DNA of 64,000 nt from an uncultured Lachnospiraceae bacterium (lineage in GTDB: Bacteria; Bacillota; Clostridia; Lachnospirales; Lachnospiraceae), in the NCBI GenBank assembly GCA_947625205.1, contig CANQNN010000001.1, positions 124,001 through 188,000 on the forward strand, given 5' to 3'. The notes below the pieces were generated by a model. It searched no databases. It saw nothing but the letters and a program-made list of their open reading frames with translations, and had not been told where the DNA came from. The number at the start of each line of letters is the position of its first letter. The stretch's first letter is position 1. Shown in pieces: positions 43,162 to 52,985 of the stretch. The translations under genes and the position numbers were made by a program.

Positions 43162-43746
43162 ATGGGAGAAAAATCGGCACAGAAAAGACAGTATATTTTA
43201 GATACGGCGCGAAAAGTATTTGCGGAGAAGGGCTTTAAAAATGTGACCATGAAAGATATCGTGGAGGCGTGCAATATAAGCCGTGGCGGACTGTATCTGT
43301 ATTTTGAGAGTACGGATCAGATCCTGCTGGAAATACTGCATATGGAAGCGGAGGAAACAGACGATCTTTTTACGGGACATATCTCAAAGACGGATACAGC
43401 GGCGGATATCCTGACGCTTTTTCTCAAGGAACAGAAGAAAGAACTGTTACAGGAACAGAATAGTTTGACCGTTGCGGTCTATGAATATTTTTTTGCTCAC
43501 AGATCGACCGATAAGAACAGTATGCCGCGCAAACAGTTTGACGCGGGTGTCAGGGTGTTGGAAAAACTGATACAAGCGGGAATCTCAAGCGGAGAGTTCT
43601 ACTGTGAGGACCCGAAAGGAGCGGCTTCCAATATCATGTACGTCCTGGAGGGAATGAAGATATATGCTCAGACGTGCGGCATTACGGAGAAGATGGTAGA
43701 CGAGCAGCTGCTTTACATTATGCAGGGGCTGATCGTGGATGTGTAA
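43162..43746 (+). CDS. TetR-family transcriptional regulator
   Basis: A 194-residue regulator. The N-terminal HTH (QYILDTARKVFAEKGFKNVTMKDIVEACNISRGGLYLYFESTDQILLEIL) is characteristic, followed by an all-helical ligand domain. GAGAAGGA lies upstream of ATG. The next gene, purL, begins 59 bp downstream, but a purine link is not implied by the family. The target is unknown. Confidence 0.9.
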   Translation: MGEKSAQKRQYILDTARKVFAEKGFKNVTMKDIVEACNISRGGLYLYFESTDQILLEILHMEAEETDDLFTGHISKTDTAADILTLFLKEQKKELLQEQNSLTVAVYEYFFAHRSTDKNSMPRKQFDAGVRVLEKLIQAGISSGEFYCEDPKGAASNIMYVLEGMKIYAQTCGITEKMVDEQLLYIMQGLIVDV

Positions 43747-43805
43747 GAGACTGGGACTCGGAAGAAGCATTCCGTAAACATTACGAGAAGGAGACGAAAA
43801 GCATC

Positions 43806-46800
43806 ATGGGAAATGTCAAACGTATCTATGTGGAGAAGAAGGAACCTTTTGCCGTGAAGGCGAAGGAGCTTAAGGAAGAAATCGGCAGCTATCTCGGCGT
43901 AAGCGGTGTAGAAGAGGTCCGGGTCTTTATCCGTTATGATGTGGAGAATCTGTCTCCGGATGTTTTTGAGAAAGCGTGCAGAACGGTTTTTTGCGAGCCG
44001 CCGGTAGATATTCTGTACGAGGAGACGATCGGGATCCCCGCAAACGGCAGGGTGTTCAGCGTAGAGTACCTGCCCGGTCAGTTTGATCAGAGAGCCGATT
44101 CCGCCGTACAGTGCGTGAAGTTTTTAAAAGAGGACGAAGAACCTATTATCAGGACAGCGGTTACTTATCTGATCACGGGAAATATTTCGGAGGAGGAGTT
44201 TGCCAGGATCAAAGCGTACTGTATCAATCCCGTAGATTCCAGAGAGACGGACATGGTTAAACCCGACACACTTGTCACAATATATGATGAACCGGCAGAT
44301 GTGGCGGTGTTTGAGAATATGACAGGAAAGTCAGATTTTATAGACATGCCGGAAAAGGAGCTGCGTGAATTATATGATTCCTTAGGTCTTGCTATGACGT
44401 TTAAGGATTTTCTGCATATACAGAATTATTTTGCACAGGAAGAGAAACGCAACCCGACGGTGACGGAGATCCGTGTGCTTGACACTTACTGGTCCGACCA
44501 CTGCCGTCATACGACTTTTTCTACAGAATTAAAAGATGTTACGTTTGCGGACGGTTTCTGCAGAAAGCCGATCGAGGATACTTACAAGAATTACCTTGCT
44601 GTCAGGGATGAGATCTATGCGGGTAGAACGGACAAGTTTGTCTGCCTGATGGATCTGGCGCTGATGGCGATGCGCAAATTAAAGAAGGACGGAAAGCTGG
44701 AGGACATGGAGCAGTCTGATGAGATCAACGCCTGCTCGGTGGTCGTTCCGGTGCAGATGGATTACGGCGACAGAAAAGTGACGGAGGAGTGGCTTGTTTT
44801 CTTTAAAAACGAAACGCACAACCATCCCACGGAGATCGAGCCTTTCGGCGGCGCGGCGACATGTCTGGGCGGCGCGATCAGGGATCCGTTATCCGGCCGC
44901 GGCTATGTGTACCAGGCAATGCGTGTGACGGGTGCGGCAGACCCCACGGTGCCTGTGGCGGATACGCTTAAGGGCAAGCTGCCGCAGAAGAAACTGGTGC
45001 GCGGCGCGGCAAGCGGTTATTCGTCCTACGGTAATCAGATCGGACTTGCGACCGGATTGGTCAAAGAAATATATCATCCCGATTATGTAGCAAAGAGAAT
45101 GGAGATCGGTGCGGTCATGGGCGCGGCGCCGAGGCGGAATGTGGTCCGTGCGAACTCCGATCCCGGCGACGTCATTATCCTGTTAGGCGGCAGAACCGGG
45201 CGCGACGGATGCGGCGGCGCAACGGGCTCTTCCAAGGTACATACGGAGAGCTCCATAGAGACCTGCGGCGCGGAGGTGCAGAAGGGCAACGCGCCTACGG
45301 AACGTAAGATACAGCGGCTTTTCCGCCGCGCGGAAGTGAGCCGCCTGATCAAGAAATGTAATGATTTCGGCGCGGGCGGCGTGTCCGTGGCCATCGGTGA
45401 GCTGGCGGACGGGCTTACGGTAGACCTCGATAAAGTCCCGAAGAAATATGCAGGGTTAGACGGCACGGAGCTTGCCATCTCCGAATCCCAGGAGAGAATG
45501 GCGGTTGTGGTTGCCCCTGAAGATGTACAGGAGTTTCTCGGCTATGCCGCGCAGGAGAATCTTGAGGCGGTAGAGGTTGCGGTTGTAACGAAGGAGCCGA
45601 GGCTGGTGCTTGCGTGGCGCGGCAGGAAGATCGTTGATATCTCCAGAGCCTTTCTTGATACCAACGGCGCTCATCAGGAGACGTCCGTAGCGGTAGATAT
45701 GCCGGATGAGAAAGACGATTATCTCAGAAAGATCGCTACCCCTGCGGTGGCGGATGCGCTTGGGCGGGGAGATGTGAAGAGGGCATGGCTTTCACTTCTG
45801 AACGATCTGAATGTATGCTCCCAGAAGGGCCTGGTGGAGATGTTTGACGCATCCATCGGCGCGGGCAGCGTATACATGCCTTACGGCGGTAAGTACCAGC
45901 TTACGGAAACGCAGGTTATGGCAGCGAAGCTCCCTGTTTTAGAAGGGAAGACGGATACCGTGACGATGATGAGTTACGGATTCGATCCGTACCTGTCCAG
46001 CTGGAGCCCGTACCACGGGGCTGTCTATGCGGTGACGGAATCTATGGCAAAGATCGTGGCAAACGGCGGGGATTATAAGAAGATCCGCTTTACGTTCCAG
46101 GAATATTTCAGAAGGATGAGCGGGGATCCGGAGCGGTGGAGCCAGCCTTTTGCGGCGCTTCTGGGCGCATATGACGCGCAGATAGGGTACGGTCTGCCAT
46201 CCATCGGCGGCAAGGATTCCATGTCGGGCACTTTTAACGATATCGATGTTCCACCGACGCTCGTTTCCTTTGCGGTAGATATTGCGCAGCAGGACAGCAT
46301 TGTAAGTCCTGAGCTCAAGAAGGCGGGCAGCATACTTGTCCGTTTCCGTATTGCAAGGAATGAATATGATCTGCCTGTATATGAAAATGTCATGAAGGTA
46401 TACGACTATATATTGACACTGATGTCACAGCACAGGATATTATCTGCATACGCCTTGGATGCAAGAGGTGTGGCGGCAGCAGTCAGCAAGATGGCGTTCG
46501 GCAACAGGATGGGTGTGAAGGTTGATAGCAGCGTAACGGCGGAGCGTCTTTTTGATAACGGACTTGGTGATATTCTGGCGGAGATGCCTGCAGAGGCGGC
46601 ACAGAGTCTGGCGCAGGAACTGCAGAGCCAGACGTCGGCGCCGTGCGGCGGCATACAGGCCGAAATCATCGGTACGGTCACAGATGAGCCTGTCTTTGCG
46701 TACGGCGATGTCAGGATCACTATGGAAGAGGCGCTGGATGCGTGGACGAGCAGGCTTAATAAGGTGTTCCCTTACACGGCGGGTAAAGATAAGAGCAAAG

Positions 46801-47654
46801 TGAACACCGGGCTATACAAGACAAAGGAAGTTTATGTATGTAAGAATAAGGTGGCCCGTCCGACCGTGTTTATTCCGGTATTTCCCGGTACAAACTGCGA
46901 GTATGACAGCGCGGCAGCGTTTGTGAGAGCCGGAGCGGACGTAGTGACAAAGGTATTTAAGAATCTGACGGCGGAGGATATCAGAGAGAGCGTTGACGTA
47001 TTTGAGAAGGCGATCGGGCAGGCGCAGATCATCATGTTCCCCGGCGGCTTTTCGGCGGGCGATGAGCCGGACGGTTCGGCGAAGTTCTTTGCGACCGCTT
47101 TTCAGAATGCCAGACTCAAAGAGGCGGTGATGAAGCTGCTACATGAAAGAGACGGCCTGGCGCTGGGTATCTGTAACGGTTTCCAGGCGCTTATCAAACT
47201 GGGACTGGTGCCTTACGGTGAGATCACGGGCCAGATGGAGGATTCGCCGACGCTGACGTTTAACACCGTTAACCGTCATATCTCCAAGATGGCGTATATT
47301 AAGGTGGTATCCGACAAGTCCCCGTGGCTTATGGGCGCTGTGCCGGGCAATACCTACGTAAATCCCGCTTCCCACGGTGAGGGACGCTTTGTGGCGCCGA
47401 AGGAATGGATCGACAGGCTGTTCGCAAACGGCCAGGTGGCTACGCAGTATGCGGACGTGGATGGTAACGTTACGATGGACGAGGAATGGAACATCAACGG
47501 CTCTTATGCAGCGATCGAGGGTATCACGTCACCCGACGGACGGTGTCTCGGTAAGATGGCACATTCCGAGAGAAGAGGGGACGGCGTCGCAGTCAATATC
47601 TACGGCGAACAGGATTTGAAGATATTTGAATCCGGCGTAGCCTATTTTAAATAA
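43806..47654 (+). CDS. purL: Phosphoribosylformylglycinamidine synthase, single-chain
   Basis: A 1,282-residue enzyme that converts FGAR to FGAM using glutamine and ATP. The synthetase half carries DTYWSDHCRHTTFSTEL, FKNETHNHPTEIEPFGGAATCLGG and GGRTGRDGCGGATGSSK. The C-terminal glutaminase domain has MFPGGFSAGDEPDGS, GICNGFQALIKLG (nucleophile Cys) and SHGEGRF with the catalytic His. The large one-chain form is usual in Clostridia; Bacilli use PurL/PurQ/PurS. The start MGNVKRIYVEKKEPF at 43806 has AAGGAGA upstream. A terminator follows. Confidence 0.95.
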   Translation: MGNVKRIYVEKKEPFAVKAKELKEEIGSYLGVSGVEEVRVFIRYDVENLSPDVFEKACRTVFCEPPVDILYEETIGIPANGRVFSVEYLPGQFDQRADSAVQCVKFLKEDEEPIIRTAVTYLITGNISEEEFARIKAYCINPVDSRETDMVKPDTLVTIYDEPADVAVFENMTGKSDFIDMPEKELRELYDSLGLAMTFKDFLHIQNYFAQEEKRNPTVTEIRVLDTYWSDHCRHTTFSTELKDVTFADGFCRKPIEDTYKNYLAVRDEIYAGRTDKFVCLMDLALMAMRKLKKDGKLEDMEQSDEINACSVVVPVQMDYGDRKVTEEWLVFFKNETHNHPTEIEPFGGAATCLGGAIRDPLSGRGYVYQAMRVTGAADPTVPVADTLKGKLPQKKLVRGAASGYSSYGNQIGLATGLVKEIYHPDYVAKRMEIGAVMGAAPRRNVVRANSDPGDVIILLGGRTGRDGCGGATGSSKVHTESSIETCGAEVQKGNAPTERKIQRLFRRAEVSRLIKKCNDFGAGGVSVAIGELADGLTVDLDKVPKKYAGLDGTELAISESQERMAVVVAPEDVQEFLGYAAQENLEAVEVAVVTKEPRLVLAWRGRKIVDISRAFLDTNGAHQETSVAVDMPDEKDDYLRKIATPAVADALGRGDVKRAWLSLLNDLNVCSQKGLVEMFDASIGAGSVYMPYGGKYQLTETQVMAAKLPVLEGKTDTVTMMSYGFDPYLSSWSPYHGAVYAVTESMAKIVANGGDYKKIRFTFQEYFRRMSGDPERWSQPFAALLGAYDAQIGYGLPSIGGKDSMSGTFNDIDVPPTLVSFAVDIAQQDSIVSPELKKAGSILVRFRIARNEYDLPVYENVMKVYDYILTLMSQHRILSAYALDARGVAAAVSKMAFGNRMGVKVDSSVTAERLFDNGLGDILAEMPAEAAQSLAQELQSQTSAPCGGIQAEIIGTVTDEPVFAYGDVRITMEEALDAWTSRLNKVFPYTAGKDKSKVNTGLYKTKEVYVCKNKVARPTVFIPVFPGTNCEYDSAAAFVRAGADVVTKVFKNLTAEDIRESVDVFEKAIGQAQIIMFPGGFSAGDEPDGSAKFFATAFQNARLKEAVMKLLHERDGLALGICNGFQALIKLGLVPYGEITGQMEDSPTLTFNTVNRHISKMAYIKVVSDKSPWLMGAVPGNTYVNPASHGEGRFVAPKEWIDRLFANGQVATQYADVDGNVTMDEEWNINGSYAAIEGITSPDGRCLGKMAHSERRGDGVAVNIYGEQDLKIFESGVAYFK

Positions 47655-47665
47655 TGTAAGATAAG

Positions 47666-47706
47666 AAAGGCCTTGTGTAAGGGAATCCCTTGCATGAGGT
47701 CTTTTT
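47666..47706 (+). terminator. Terminator of purL
   Basis: An 18-bp stem (47666-47683 with 47687-47704, with G-U pairs) with a 3-nt loop is followed by a T run (CTTTTT). Confidence 0.85.
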
Positions 47707-47759
47707 ACAGGATATGGTTCAGGGACAGGAAAGTTTTTGAATACGGAAGGTTTTAGTAA

Positions 47760-47788
47760 TTGAACGGCACAGGGTCTTGTGATATAAT
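47760..47788 (+). promoter_or_regulatory. Promoter of carA-carB
   Basis: TTGAAC, a 17-nt spacer, and TATAAT at 47783-47788, 46 bp before the carA start. No PyrR-type attenuator was found. Confidence 0.8.
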
Positions 47789-47833
47789 TAGTCGATTGTG
47801 CGAGAAGAACATAAAAGAAAAACAGGTGACAGG

Positions 47834-49027
47834 ATGAAAGCGTTTTTAATTTTGGAAGACGGCACAGTTTTCGAGGGAACTCATATCGGTGCGGACAAAG
47901 AGATCATCAGTGAGATCGTATTCAACACCTCTATGGCGGGGTATCTGGAAGTGTTGACTGACCCATCCTATGCCGGACAGGCGGTGTGTATGACCTATCC
48001 TCTGATCGGCAACTATGGCGTGTGCAGGGAGGACATGGAGTCGCGCAGGGCGTGGCCCGACGGGTTTATCGTCAGGGAGCTTTCCCGTATGCCCAGTAAT
48101 TTCAGATGCGACATCACAATACAGGAGTTTCTGGAGGAGAACGGCGTACCGGGTATCGCGGGAATCGATACGAGGGCGCTGACGAAGCTTCTCCGTGAAA
48201 AAGGAACGATGAATGGCATGATCACCACAGATGAAAACTATTCCGTGGAGGAGATTCTGCCGAAGTTAAAAGCATATGTTACCGGCAAAGTGGTGGATAT
48301 CGTTACCTGTAAGGAGAAGTATACGCTTACTGCCGCAAAAGAGTTGTCGGATAACGGCCCTGTATCCGGCAGTTCCCGGTTCTGCAAAGAGGACTATGCG
48401 AAGGGCGTCCGGGAGAAGAAACCCAGCATGGTCCGCAAGCTGAATGGGCATGGCCTTAAGGTGGCGCTGCTTGATCTGGGCGCCAAAGATAATATTGCGA
48501 GGTCGCTTGCGGCGAGAGGGTGCGAGGTGACGGTCTATCCGGCGCACACCGGGGCGCAGGAGATCATAGACGACAGACCGGACGGCATCATGCTGAGCAA
48601 CGGACCCGGCGATCCGAAGGAGTGTACGGAAATCATTGCCGAGATTAGAAAACTGTACGATACGGATATCCCGGTCTTTGCGATCTGTCTCGGCCACCAG
48701 CTTATGGCGCTTGCCACAGGCGCGGACACATACAAGATGAAGTACGGTCACAGAGGCGGCAATCATCCGGTGAAAGATTTAGAGACCGGCAGAGTATATA
48801 TCTCTTCCCAGAATCATGGCTATGTGGTGGACACGGACAAGCTGGACCCCGCGGTGGCGGTTCCCGCGTTTATAAATGTCAACGACGGAACGAACGAGGG
48901 ACTTTCCTATACGGGTAAAAATATTTTTACGGTGCAGTTTCATCCGGAAGCATGTCCCGGACCACAGGATTCGGGGGAACTGTTCGACCGGTTTATCGAT
49001 ATGATGAGGGAGGTACGCAATGCCTAA
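47834..49027 (+). CDS. carA: Carbamoyl-phosphate synthase small subunit
   Basis: A 397-residue glutamine amidotransferase subunit that passes ammonia to CarB. The N-terminal domain (MKAFLILEDGTVFEGTHIGADKEIISEIVFNTSMAGYLEVLTDPSYAGQAVCMTYP) is followed by the glutaminase: LSNGPGDPKE, VFAICLGHQLMALATG (nucleophile Cys) and FTVQFHPEACPGP (His, Glu). The start at 47834 follows ACAGGTGACAGG; an upstream ATG at 47798 is less suitable. The 3' end overlaps carB by 8 bp. Confidence 0.95.
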   Translation: MKAFLILEDGTVFEGTHIGADKEIISEIVFNTSMAGYLEVLTDPSYAGQAVCMTYPLIGNYGVCREDMESRRAWPDGFIVRELSRMPSNFRCDITIQEFLEENGVPGIAGIDTRALTKLLREKGTMNGMITTDENYSVEEILPKLKAYVTGKVVDIVTCKEKYTLTAAKELSDNGPVSGSSRFCKEDYAKGVREKKPSMVRKLNGHGLKVALLDLGAKDNIARSLAARGCEVTVYPAHTGAQEIIDDRPDGIMLSNGPGDPKECTEIIAEIRKLYDTDIPVFAICLGHQLMALATGADTYKMKYGHRGGNHPVKDLETGRVYISSQNHGYVVDTDKLDPAVAVPAFINVNDGTNEGLSYTGKNIFTVQFHPEACPGPQDSGELFDRFIDMMREVRNA

Positions 49028-52000
49028 GAATCCTAACGTAAAAAGAGTGCTCGTGATCGGTTCCGGTCCGATCGTGATCGGACAGGCAGCAGAATTTGAT
49101 TATGCGGGTACGCAGGCGTGCCGTTCTCTGAAGGAAGAGGGAATGGAAGTCATTCTGGTCAACTCCAATCCGGCCACGATCATGACGGACGGCGACATTG
49201 CCGATAAAGTATACATTGAACCTTTGACGGTTCAGGTAATAGAAGAGATCATCAGAAAAGAAAGACCGGATAGCCTGCTGCCGAACATGGGCGGACAGGC
49301 GGGACTTAACCTGGGCATGGAGCTGGACGAGTCCGGCTTCTTAAAAGAGTACGGTGTAACGCTCCTTGGCACGTCGGCTGCGACCATCCGGAAGGCGGAA
49401 GACCGTCTGGAATTCAAGGAGACGATGGAAAAGATCGGCGAGCCCTGCGCGCCTTCTCTTGTGGTGGAAAACATTGAGGACGGGGTGGCTTTTGCGGCTA
49501 AGATCGGTTATCCTGTCGTGCTGCGTCCGGCGTACACGCTGGGCGGTTCCGGCGGCGGCATTGCGCATAATCAGGTGGAACTGGAGGAGATACTGGCGAA
49601 CGGACTGCGGCTTTCGCGTGTGGGCCAGGTACTGGTGGAGCGCTGCATCGCCGGATGGAAAGAAATCGAGTACGAGGTGATGCGGGACAGCGCGGGAAAC
49701 TGCATTACTGTCTGCAACATGGAAAATATTGATCCGGTGGGCGTTCATACGGGTGACAGCATCGTAGTCGCACCTTCCCAGACACTGGGGGACAAAGAGT
49801 ACCAGATGCTCAGAAGCTCCGCCCTGAATATCATTAACGAGCTGGGTATTACGGGCGGATGTAACGTGCAGTTTGCCCTGCATCCCACCAGCTTTGAATA
49901 CTGCGTGATCGAAGTAAATCCCCGTGTGAGCCGTTCCTCCGCTCTGGCCAGTAAGGCGACGGGCTACCCGATCGCCAAGGTGGCGGCAAAAATCGCGTTA
50001 GGCTATACGCTTGACGAGATCAAAAACGCCATTACGGGCAAGACTTACGCAAGCTTTGAGCCGACGTTAGACTATTGCGTTGTTAAAATACCGAGGCTGC
50101 CTTTTGATAAATTTATAACCGCCAAGCGGACGCTGACGACACAGATGAAAGCTACCGGCGAGGTGATGAGCATTGCCAATAACTTTGAGGGGGCGCTGAT
50201 GAAGGCGATCCGCTCGCTGGAACAGCATGTGGATTGTCTCAGGAGCTATGATTTTACCGCACTTTCCAGAGAAGAGCTGATTGAGCGTCTGCACATTGTG
50301 GACGATCAGAGGATCTATGTCATTGCGGAGGCGCTTCGCAAGGGTGTGGATTATGACACGATACATGAGATCACTATGGTGGACCGCTGGTTCATCGATA
50401 AGATCGCAACATTGACCGAGATGGAAGCGGCGCTGGAAAAAGGTCCGCTTACCGTTGAACTGTTAAAAGAAGCAAAGCGGATGGAGTTCCCTGACAACGT
50501 TATCGCCAGACTGACGGGCAGGAGCGAGGCGCAGATCAGGAAGATGCGTTACGATAACGGAATCGTGGCCGCATTCAAGATGGTGGATACATGCGCGGCG
50601 GAATTTGCTGCGTCAACGCCTTATTACTATTCCGTCTTCGGTTCCGAAACGGAAGTGGTGGAGACGCATTCCAGAAAAAAAGTACTGGTACTGGGTTCCG
50701 GACCGATCCGTATCGGACAGGGTATCGAGTTCGATTACTGTTCGGTGCATGCCACATGGGCTTTTGCAAAAGAAGGCTATGAGACCATTATCATCAACAA
50801 TAACCCCGAGACGGTCAGCACCGACTTTGATATTGCGGATAAGCTGTATTTTGAGCCGCTGACGCCGGAGGATGTGGAGAATATCGTCAACGTGGAGAAG
50901 CCTGACGGCGCCGTGGTGCAGTTCGGCGGGCAGACAGCCATCAAGCTGACGGAAAGCCTGATGAAGATGGGCGTGCCGATCCTGGGTACGAAGGCGGAAG
51001 ACGTGGACGCTGCGGAGGACAGGGAGCTTTTCGATAAGATACTGGAACAGACCCAGATACCGAGAGCTGCCGGCGGCACGGTATACACTGCGGAAGAGGC
51101 AAAGGAAGTGGCAAACAGACTGGGATATCCGGTGCTTGTGCGCCCGTCCTATGTGTTGGGCGGCCAGGGTATGCAGATCGCCATATCCGATCGGGAGATC
51201 GAGGAATTTATGGCGGTCATCAACCGCTATGAGCAGGATCACCCGATCCTTGTGGATAAATATCTGCAGGGTAAGGAGCTCGAGGTTGACGCAGTGTGTG
51301 ACGGCACGGATATTCTGATACCGGGCATCATGGAGCATATAGAGAGGACAGGCGTGCATTCGGGGGACAGTATTTCCGTCTATCCCGCACCCACCGTCAG
51401 CGAGAAGGTCAAAGAGACGATCGCGGAGTATTCCAGGCGTTTGGCCAAGGCGCTTCACGTGATCGGACTTATCAACATACAGTTTATCGCTATGGGCGAC
51501 GAAGTATATGTGATCGAGGTCAATCCCCGGTCTTCCCGTACCGTGCCTTATATCAGTAAGGTGACGGGCATTCCGATCGTCGATCTTGCCACGGAAGTAA
51601 TTATAGGCAAGAAAATAAGGGACCTGGGCTATGAGCCGGGACTGCAGCCGGCAGCGGACTATTATGCCATTAAGATGCCTGTGTTTTCCTTTGAGAAGAT
51701 CCGCGGCGCGGAGATCAGTCTCGGTCCCGAAATGAAGTCAACGGGAGAGTGCCTTGGAATCGCAAAAACCTTTAACGAAGCGTTATATAAGGCGTTCCTG
51801 GGGGCGGGCGTCAATCTGCCGAAATATAAACAGATCATCATAACCGTCAAGGATGCCGACAAAGGCGAGGCGATCGGTATCGCCAGGCGTTTTGAGAAGC
51901 TGGGATACATTATCTATGCCACGAGAAGTACCGCGGCGGCATTAAATGAGGCGGGCGTCAGGGCAAGAAAAGTCAATAAGATCCATCAGGAGTCGCCTAC

Positions 52001-52241
52001 AGTTATGGACCTGATCTTGGGGCACAAGATCGATCTGGTCATCGATACGCCTACACAGGGACGCGATAAGAACAGGGACGGTTTCTTGATCAGGAGAACG
52101 GCGATCGAGACGGGCGTCAACTGTATCACAGCGCTGGATACCGCAGCGGCGCTCGTGTCCAGCCTGGAAAATGCGGCTTCCCGGGGCGAGATGACGCTGA
52201 TCGATATTGCATCGATCGCAAGGCGGGGTAACCGGTCATAA
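49020..52241 (+). CDS. carB: Carbamoyl-phosphate synthase large subunit
   Basis: A 1,073-residue two-domain ATP-grasp enzyme that makes carbamoyl phosphate for pyrimidine and arginine synthesis. The two homologous halves begin KRVLVIGSGPIVIGQAAEFDYAG and KKVLVLGSGPIRIGQGIEFDY. Each has a conserved ATP-grasp loop (PVVLRPAYTLGGSGGGI, PVLVRPSYVLGGQGMQI), and the C-terminal allosteric domain follows. It is full length with no damage seen. Confidence 0.96.
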   Translation: MPKNPNVKRVLVIGSGPIVIGQAAEFDYAGTQACRSLKEEGMEVILVNSNPATIMTDGDIADKVYIEPLTVQVIEEIIRKERPDSLLPNMGGQAGLNLGMELDESGFLKEYGVTLLGTSAATIRKAEDRLEFKETMEKIGEPCAPSLVVENIEDGVAFAAKIGYPVVLRPAYTLGGSGGGIAHNQVELEEILANGLRLSRVGQVLVERCIAGWKEIEYEVMRDSAGNCITVCNMENIDPVGVHTGDSIVVAPSQTLGDKEYQMLRSSALNIINELGITGGCNVQFALHPTSFEYCVIEVNPRVSRSSALASKATGYPIAKVAAKIALGYTLDEIKNAITGKTYASFEPTLDYCVVKIPRLPFDKFITAKRTLTTQMKATGEVMSIANNFEGALMKAIRSLEQHVDCLRSYDFTALSREELIERLHIVDDQRIYVIAEALRKGVDYDTIHEITMVDRWFIDKIATLTEMEAALEKGPLTVELLKEAKRMEFPDNVIARLTGRSEAQIRKMRYDNGIVAAFKMVDTCAAEFAASTPYYYSVFGSETEVVETHSRKKVLVLGSGPIRIGQGIEFDYCSVHATWAFAKEGYETIIINNNPETVSTDFDIADKLYFEPLTPEDVENIVNVEKPDGAVVQFGGQTAIKLTESLMKMGVPILGTKAEDVDAAEDRELFDKILEQTQIPRAAGGTVYTAEEAKEVANRLGYPVLVRPSYVLGGQGMQIAISDREIEEFMAVINRYEQDHPILVDKYLQGKELEVDAVCDGTDILIPGIMEHIERTGVHSGDSISVYPAPTVSEKVKETIAEYSRRLAKALHVIGLINIQFIAMGDEVYVIEVNPRSSRTVPYISKVTGIPIVDLATEVIIGKKIRDLGYEPGLQPAADYYAIKMPVFSFEKIRGAEISLGPEMKSTGECLGIAKTFNEALYKAFLGAGVNLPKYKQIIITVKDADKGEAIGIARRFEKLGYIIYATRSTAAALNEAGVRARKVNKIHQESPTVMDLILGHKIDLVIDTPTQGRDKNRDGFLIRRTAIETGVNCITALDTAAALVSSLENAASRGEMTLIDIASIARRGNRS

Positions 52242-52250
52242 AGGGAGCAC

Positions 52251-52976
52251 ATGAACGCGGTCAGAAATTATCAGAGAGAACTGGATAAAATAATAGAGGG
52301 TATCAGCGCGGACGCGGCGTGCGCGCCAACCCTTTTTCTGCACAGCTGCTGTGCGCCGTGCAGCAGCTATGTGCTGGAGTATCTGCGGTGGTTTTTCCGG
52401 ATCACTGTTTTCTATTACAATCCGAATATTTCCGCGGAAGAAGAATACCGGAAGCGTGCGGCAGAGCAGAAGAGGCTGATCGCAGCGTACAATGCCGTGG
52501 CGGGAGAGGCTGCGCCGACACTAAGGGCAGTGCGTGAGGGCGCGCAGACGGTTCATCCCATAGAGGTGATCGACGGTGATTACGAGCCGCAGCGCTTCTA
52601 CGGGACCGTAAGGGGATTGGAACATTGTCCGGAAGGCGGCGGGAGATGCTTCGCGTGTTATGAGCTCAGACTGCGTGAGACGGCGGAGCGTGCGGCAGCC
52701 GGCGGCTATGATTATTTCGCCACCACGCTTACGGTCAGTCCTCTCAAAAATGCGGTAAAGCTTAATGAGATCGGTGAGCGGCTGGCGCAAGAATACGGCG
52801 TAGCGTGGCTTACATCGGATTTTAAGAAGAAGGGCGGCTATCAGCGCTCCATAGAACTGTCTAAGGAATACGGACTGTACAGGCAGGATTACTGCGGCTG
52901 CGTTTACTCTAAAGAGGAACGCGACAGGCGTAAAGAGCAGCAGAAGGCTAATAACGGCATAAGCCAGTCCGGATGA
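52251..52976 (+). CDS. queH: Epoxyqueuosine reductase QueH
   Basis: A 241-residue iron-sulfur enzyme for the last step of queuosine synthesis in tRNA, an alternative to QueG. The conserved cysteines are visible: HSCCAPCSSY (C33, C34, C37), CFACYELRL in the middle and DYCGCVYS near the end, as in the former DUF208 family. The start AGGGAGCACATG is 9 bp after carB, and argS follows after 9 bp, so carAB-queH-argS may be one transcript. Confidence 0.88.
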   Translation: MNAVRNYQRELDKIIEGISADAACAPTLFLHSCCAPCSSYVLEYLRWFFRITVFYYNPNISAEEEYRKRAAEQKRLIAAYNAVAGEAAPTLRAVREGAQTVHPIEVIDGDYEPQRFYGTVRGLEHCPEGGGRCFACYELRLRETAERAAAGGYDYFATTLTVSPLKNAVKLNEIGERLAQEYGVAWLTSDFKKKGGYQRSIELSKEYGLYRQDYCGCVYSKEERDRRKEQQKANNGISQSG

Positions 52977-52985
52977 GGAGAGAAC